Source: Burkholderia sp.
GTDB taxonomy: Bacteria; Pseudomonadota; Gammaproteobacteria; Burkholderiales; Burkholderiaceae
Reading direction: 5' to 3'
Assembly: GCA_028292565.1 (NCBI GenBank)
Contig: JAQGMD010000013.1
Coordinates: 1 to 5,235 of the forward strand
Length of the DNA: 5,235 nt
The notes below the pieces were generated by a model. The model had not been told where the DNA came from and did no database searches. It worked only from the letters and a program-made list of their open reading frames with translations. Shown here piece by piece: positions 5,050 through 5,235 of the stretch. Position numbers and translations under genes: made by a program. Numbering within the stretch: the stretch's first letter is position 1; each line of letters begins with the position of its first letter.

Positions 5050-5235
5050 ATGCGCATCGGTCGTTGTGTCACCCCGGCATGTGGGCGTCCATTCCAGCTG
5101 AATCAGTTCAGCAAAAAATTTTCCATTCAGGCGGAGGCAGGGACAATCACGTGCCCCCATTGCGGCCATGTATCGCAGGGCGATATCAATTCTCTCTTCC
5201 TGACGCACGCGCTGTCGGAAGTCGAAGAGGCCGAT
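5050..5235 (+). CDS. Four-cysteine (zinc-ribbon-like) small protein, copy 2, cut by the right edge
   Basis: 62 codons are visible and the frame is open at the edge. It has the same plan as copy 1: C6-x4-C11 followed by GRPFQLN (12-18), then TITCPHCG (32-39) with C35 and C38, then NSLFLTHAL (47-55). By eye about 28 of the visible residues are identical to copy 1, with a two-residue gap between the Cys pairs. The start shown is the Met that aligns with copy 1. An in-frame ATG at 5008 would add MPIPFSVVKGQSDK and has GGAA four to five bases upstream, so it may be the true start. A perfect FNR-type box precedes it. Function unknown; zinc binding is inferred from the cysteine pattern. Confidence 0.8.
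   Translation, partial: MRIGRCVTPACGRPFQLNQFSKKFSIQAEAGTITCPHCGHVSQGDINSLFLTHALSEVEEAD

Noticed and set aside
4987..5208. Minus-strand frame of 73 codons at the right edge
   Set aside because: It is antisense to the second four-cysteine gene, whose paralogy proves the plus-strand reading.

Overview
The window looks like a stretch of a GC-moderate betaproteobacterial chromosome, most likely Burkholderiales and possibly Oxalobacteraceae. This rests on the RhlE-type helicase, the Maf protein, the style of the secreted nuclease-family protein and the TTGAT-N4-ATCAA regulatory boxes. The family-level assignment is an inference from memory of family sequences, not from a search.

Left part (1-1023): the first 328 bases hold no gene I can recognise. 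They contain a good leftward promoter with a dyad over its start site, and a leftward intrinsic terminator. The terminator closes a 107-residue gene on the minus strand, which encodes an EF-Ts/UBA-like N-terminal segment joined to a very regular coiled coil. A 164-base divergent spacer with a complex inverted repeat separates it from a small acidic plus-strand protein of unknown function.

Middle part (1045-3442, all minus strand): in transcription order there is a Maf-type nucleotide pyrophosphatase with a degenerate signature motif, a 33-codon ORF, a 92-residue protein with a HicB-like sequence pattern, and the DEAD-box RNA helicase RhlE. The 33-codon ORF overlaps the start of the 92-residue gene by ATGA, which suggests translational coupling.

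Right part (3547-5235, all plus strand): this is the most interesting region. Two paralogous small four-cysteine (zinc-ribbon-like) proteins flank a secreted protein of the DNA/RNA non-specific endonuclease family. In that protein the catalytic DRGH motif has become SEGR and the metal-binding Asn has become Gly, so it is probably a non-catalytic pseudonuclease. Each of the three genes is preceded by a 14-bp FNR/ANR-type box (TTGAT-N4-ATCAA, one perfect and two with a single mismatch). I read this as a candidate oxygen-responsive locus made of an exported pseudonuclease and two cysteine-rich small proteins. The last gene runs off the right edge.
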